Assembly: GCA_029940345.1 (NCBI GenBank)
Contig: JAOZRC010000353.1
Span: 1 to 6,012 of the forward strand
Source: Desulfobacterales bacterium
GTDB taxonomy: Bacteria; Desulfobacterota; Desulfobacteria; Desulfobacterales; JAUCGF01
Direction: 5' to 3'
DNA length: 6,012 nucleotides
The notes under the pieces were generated by a model, which saw nothing but the letters and a program-made list of their open reading frames with translations, was not told where the DNA came from and searched no databases. Positions 5,031-6,012 of this stretch are shown here, piece after piece. The stretch's first letter is position 1. Every line of letters starts with the position of its first letter. The position numbers and the translations under genes were made by a program.

Positions 5031-5904
5031 TCAGACTCTCATACCCAGCGTCCGTCACCAGGATCGTCTGTTCAAATTGAGCTGAAAGAAAATGATCATC
5101 CGTAATAGCAGTCCAGCCATCATCTGACACATGAAGATTTTTTTTCCCCAGATTGATCATCGGTTCAATGGTAAAAACCATACCCGGAACAAGCGTCAGA
5201 CCTTCATTTCGGCGGCCGTAATGCAGCACTTGGGGCGGTTCATGAAAGGCAAATCCCACGCCATGGCCGACAAACTCTTCAACCACCGAACATCCGTTTT
5301 TATGCGCATGGCGTTGAATGGCCCAACCGATATCACCCAGCGTAGCACCCGGCCGCACCATTGCAATACCGGTTTTTAAGCACTCACGCGAGACACGCAC
5401 AATCTTCTGGGCTTCGGGTTTCGGGTTGCCGACAAAGAAAGTTTTGTTGACATCCGCATAGTAGCCATTTAAAATAGGCGTGACATCAACATTGACAATA
5501 TCACCATCTTTCAGAATGCGTGGGCCGGGGATTCCATGACAGATGACGTCATTTACGGAAACACATACGCTCTTGGGAAAACCTTTGTAATTGAGCGGTG
5601 CCGGCGTTGCACCGTTTTGGATGGTAAAATCGTGAGCCAGCGTGTTAATTGAATCCGTGGTTATGCCCGGACGAATATGGGCTTCCACCAGGTCAAGCGT
5701 TTTCAATGCAAGTTTTCCGGCGATGCGAATGGCTTGGATGTCCGCTTTTGTTTTCAATCGTATGTTATGCTTCTTAGCATATTTTTTACGGGAGACATTG
5801 CTTACAGGCTCTTTTTTACCTAAGCAGCATTTTTTATATTTGAGCCCGCTGCCACAAGGACAGGGGGCGTTGCGCCCCAGGCGAGCAGATCTCTTTTTTT
5901 TCAT
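5014..5904 (-). CDS. map: type I methionine aminopeptidase with N-terminal SEC-C zinc motif
   Basis: A 296-residue cytosolic metallopeptidase (M24A) that removes the initiator Met from nascent proteins with small second residues. Residues 10-27 form a SEC-C motif, GRNAPCPCGSG..KYKKCC, with Cys15, Cys17, Cys26 and Cys27 as putative zinc ligands. In other SEC-C proteins this motif mediates binding to ribosome or partner proteins. The catalytic domain (about 50-293) has the five metal ligands Asp140 (VNVDVT), Asp151 (YADVNKTF), His214 (GHGVG), Glu247 (FTIEPMI) and Glu278 (FEQTILVT). Their spacing of 11, 63, 33 and 31 residues equals that of the E. coli ligands D97, D108, H171, E204 and E235. His123 (CHGIP) and His221 (FHEPPQV) match the conserved substrate-site histidines. 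The basic N-terminus (MKKKRSARLG) directly precedes the zinc motif, which supports this ATG start; the nearest Shine-Dalgarno-like sequence (AGGA) is rather far, about 12 bases. The gene stands first in the leftward run and has no close partner. Confidence 0.97.
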   Translation of the reverse strand: MKKKRSARLGRNAPCPCGSGLKYKKCCLGKKEPVSNVSRKKYAKKHNIRLKTKADIQAIRIAGKLALKTLDLVEAHIRPGITTDSINTLAHDFTIQNGATPAPLNYKGFPKSVCVSVNDVICHGIPGPRILKDGDIVNVDVTPILNGYYADVNKTFFVGNPKPEAQKIVRVSRECLKTGIAMVRPGATLGDIGWAIQRHAHKNGCSVVEEFVGHGVGFAFHEPPQVLHYGRRNEGLTLVPGMVFTIEPMINLGKKNLHVSDDGWTAITDDHFLSAQFEQTILVTDAGYESLTPFKL

Positions 5905-5964
5905 TGTCAGATATATTCCTGCTGTTTGTGCTTATATGATCACATTAATAAACGATTATTCGGC

Positions 5965-6012
5965 ATCCTTCATTTTCCGCTTAACACTTTAAAGGAGTGC
6001 TGAACCGAAGGT
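5965..6012 (+). repeat. interspersed repeat, copy C, running off the right edge
   Basis: This lies upstream of map. It has ATCCTTCATTTT (5965-5976), ACACTTT (5984-5990) and AAAGGAGTGCTGAAC (5991-6005), collinear with copy B at 4758-4769, 4786-4792 and 4801-4809. The GGAGTGCT core also recurs, inverted, at 4863-4871. The element may continue beyond position 6012, so its extent is unknown. Confidence 0.5.

Noticed and set aside
5919..5936. TGTGATCATATAAGCACA (minus strand) upstream of map as a CRP/FNR-like site
   Set aside because: The second half-site does not match at the required spacing, so only one half resembles the consensus.
1..6012. CRISPR array, tRNA, rRNA or intact transposase
   Set aside because: No regularly spaced direct repeats, no tRNA or rRNA-like segments, and no transposase motifs were seen on either strand.

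Overview
The window carries one run of genes that all read leftward (minus strand). In transcription order, from right to left, they are: a type I methionine aminopeptidase with an N-terminal SEC-C zinc motif (map); a decayed small HEPN-like gene; rmlB (dTDP-glucose 4,6-dehydratase); rmlD (dTDP-4-dehydrorhamnose reductase); an AAA-type ATPase with a DUF4143 C-terminus; and the N-terminal 171 residues of the alpha subunit of a 2-oxoacid:acceptor (ferredoxin) oxidoreductase, which runs off the left edge. GC content looks mid-range. A ferredoxin-dependent 2-oxoacid oxidoreductase, a SEC-C methionine aminopeptidase and repeat-rich spacers together would fit an anaerobic Gram-negative bacterium such as a Desulfobacterota (sulfate-reducer type) lineage. 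That placement is inference only.

Functions fall into unrelated blocks. rmlB and rmlD catalyse two of the four steps that make dTDP-L-rhamnose for surface polysaccharide. rmlA and rmlC are not in the window, and rmlB and rmlD are themselves separated by 420 bp of non-coding repeat DNA. map is housekeeping (N-terminal Met removal). The DUF4143 ATPase is an accessory gene of unknown role. The 2-oxoacid oxidoreductase belongs to central carbon metabolism, and its partner subunits presumably lie off the left edge.

The spacers are the most unusual part. (1) Two copies of a GTAGGGTGGG-ended element (562-706 and 3218-3390) share ends and paired internal hairpins but have different loops; they look like REP/BIME or MITE-type elements. 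(2) A two-tier palindrome (3405-3512) has perfect 22-bp outer arms, imperfect 22-bp inner arms, and inner arms that each fold on themselves. (3) A diverged interspersed repeat occurs three times in the same orientation (about 2119-2169, 4737-4869 and 5965 to the right edge), with collinear blocks such as ATCCTTCATTT, CAGTTTACACTTT and GTGCTGAAC. Its middle copy covers the 3' two thirds of the HEPN-like ORF, which suggests that gene was broken by the repeat.

There is no CRISPR array, tRNA, rRNA, transposase or recognisable defence system. I found no convincing new multi-gene system. The repeats and the HEPN remnant are the leads worth following.
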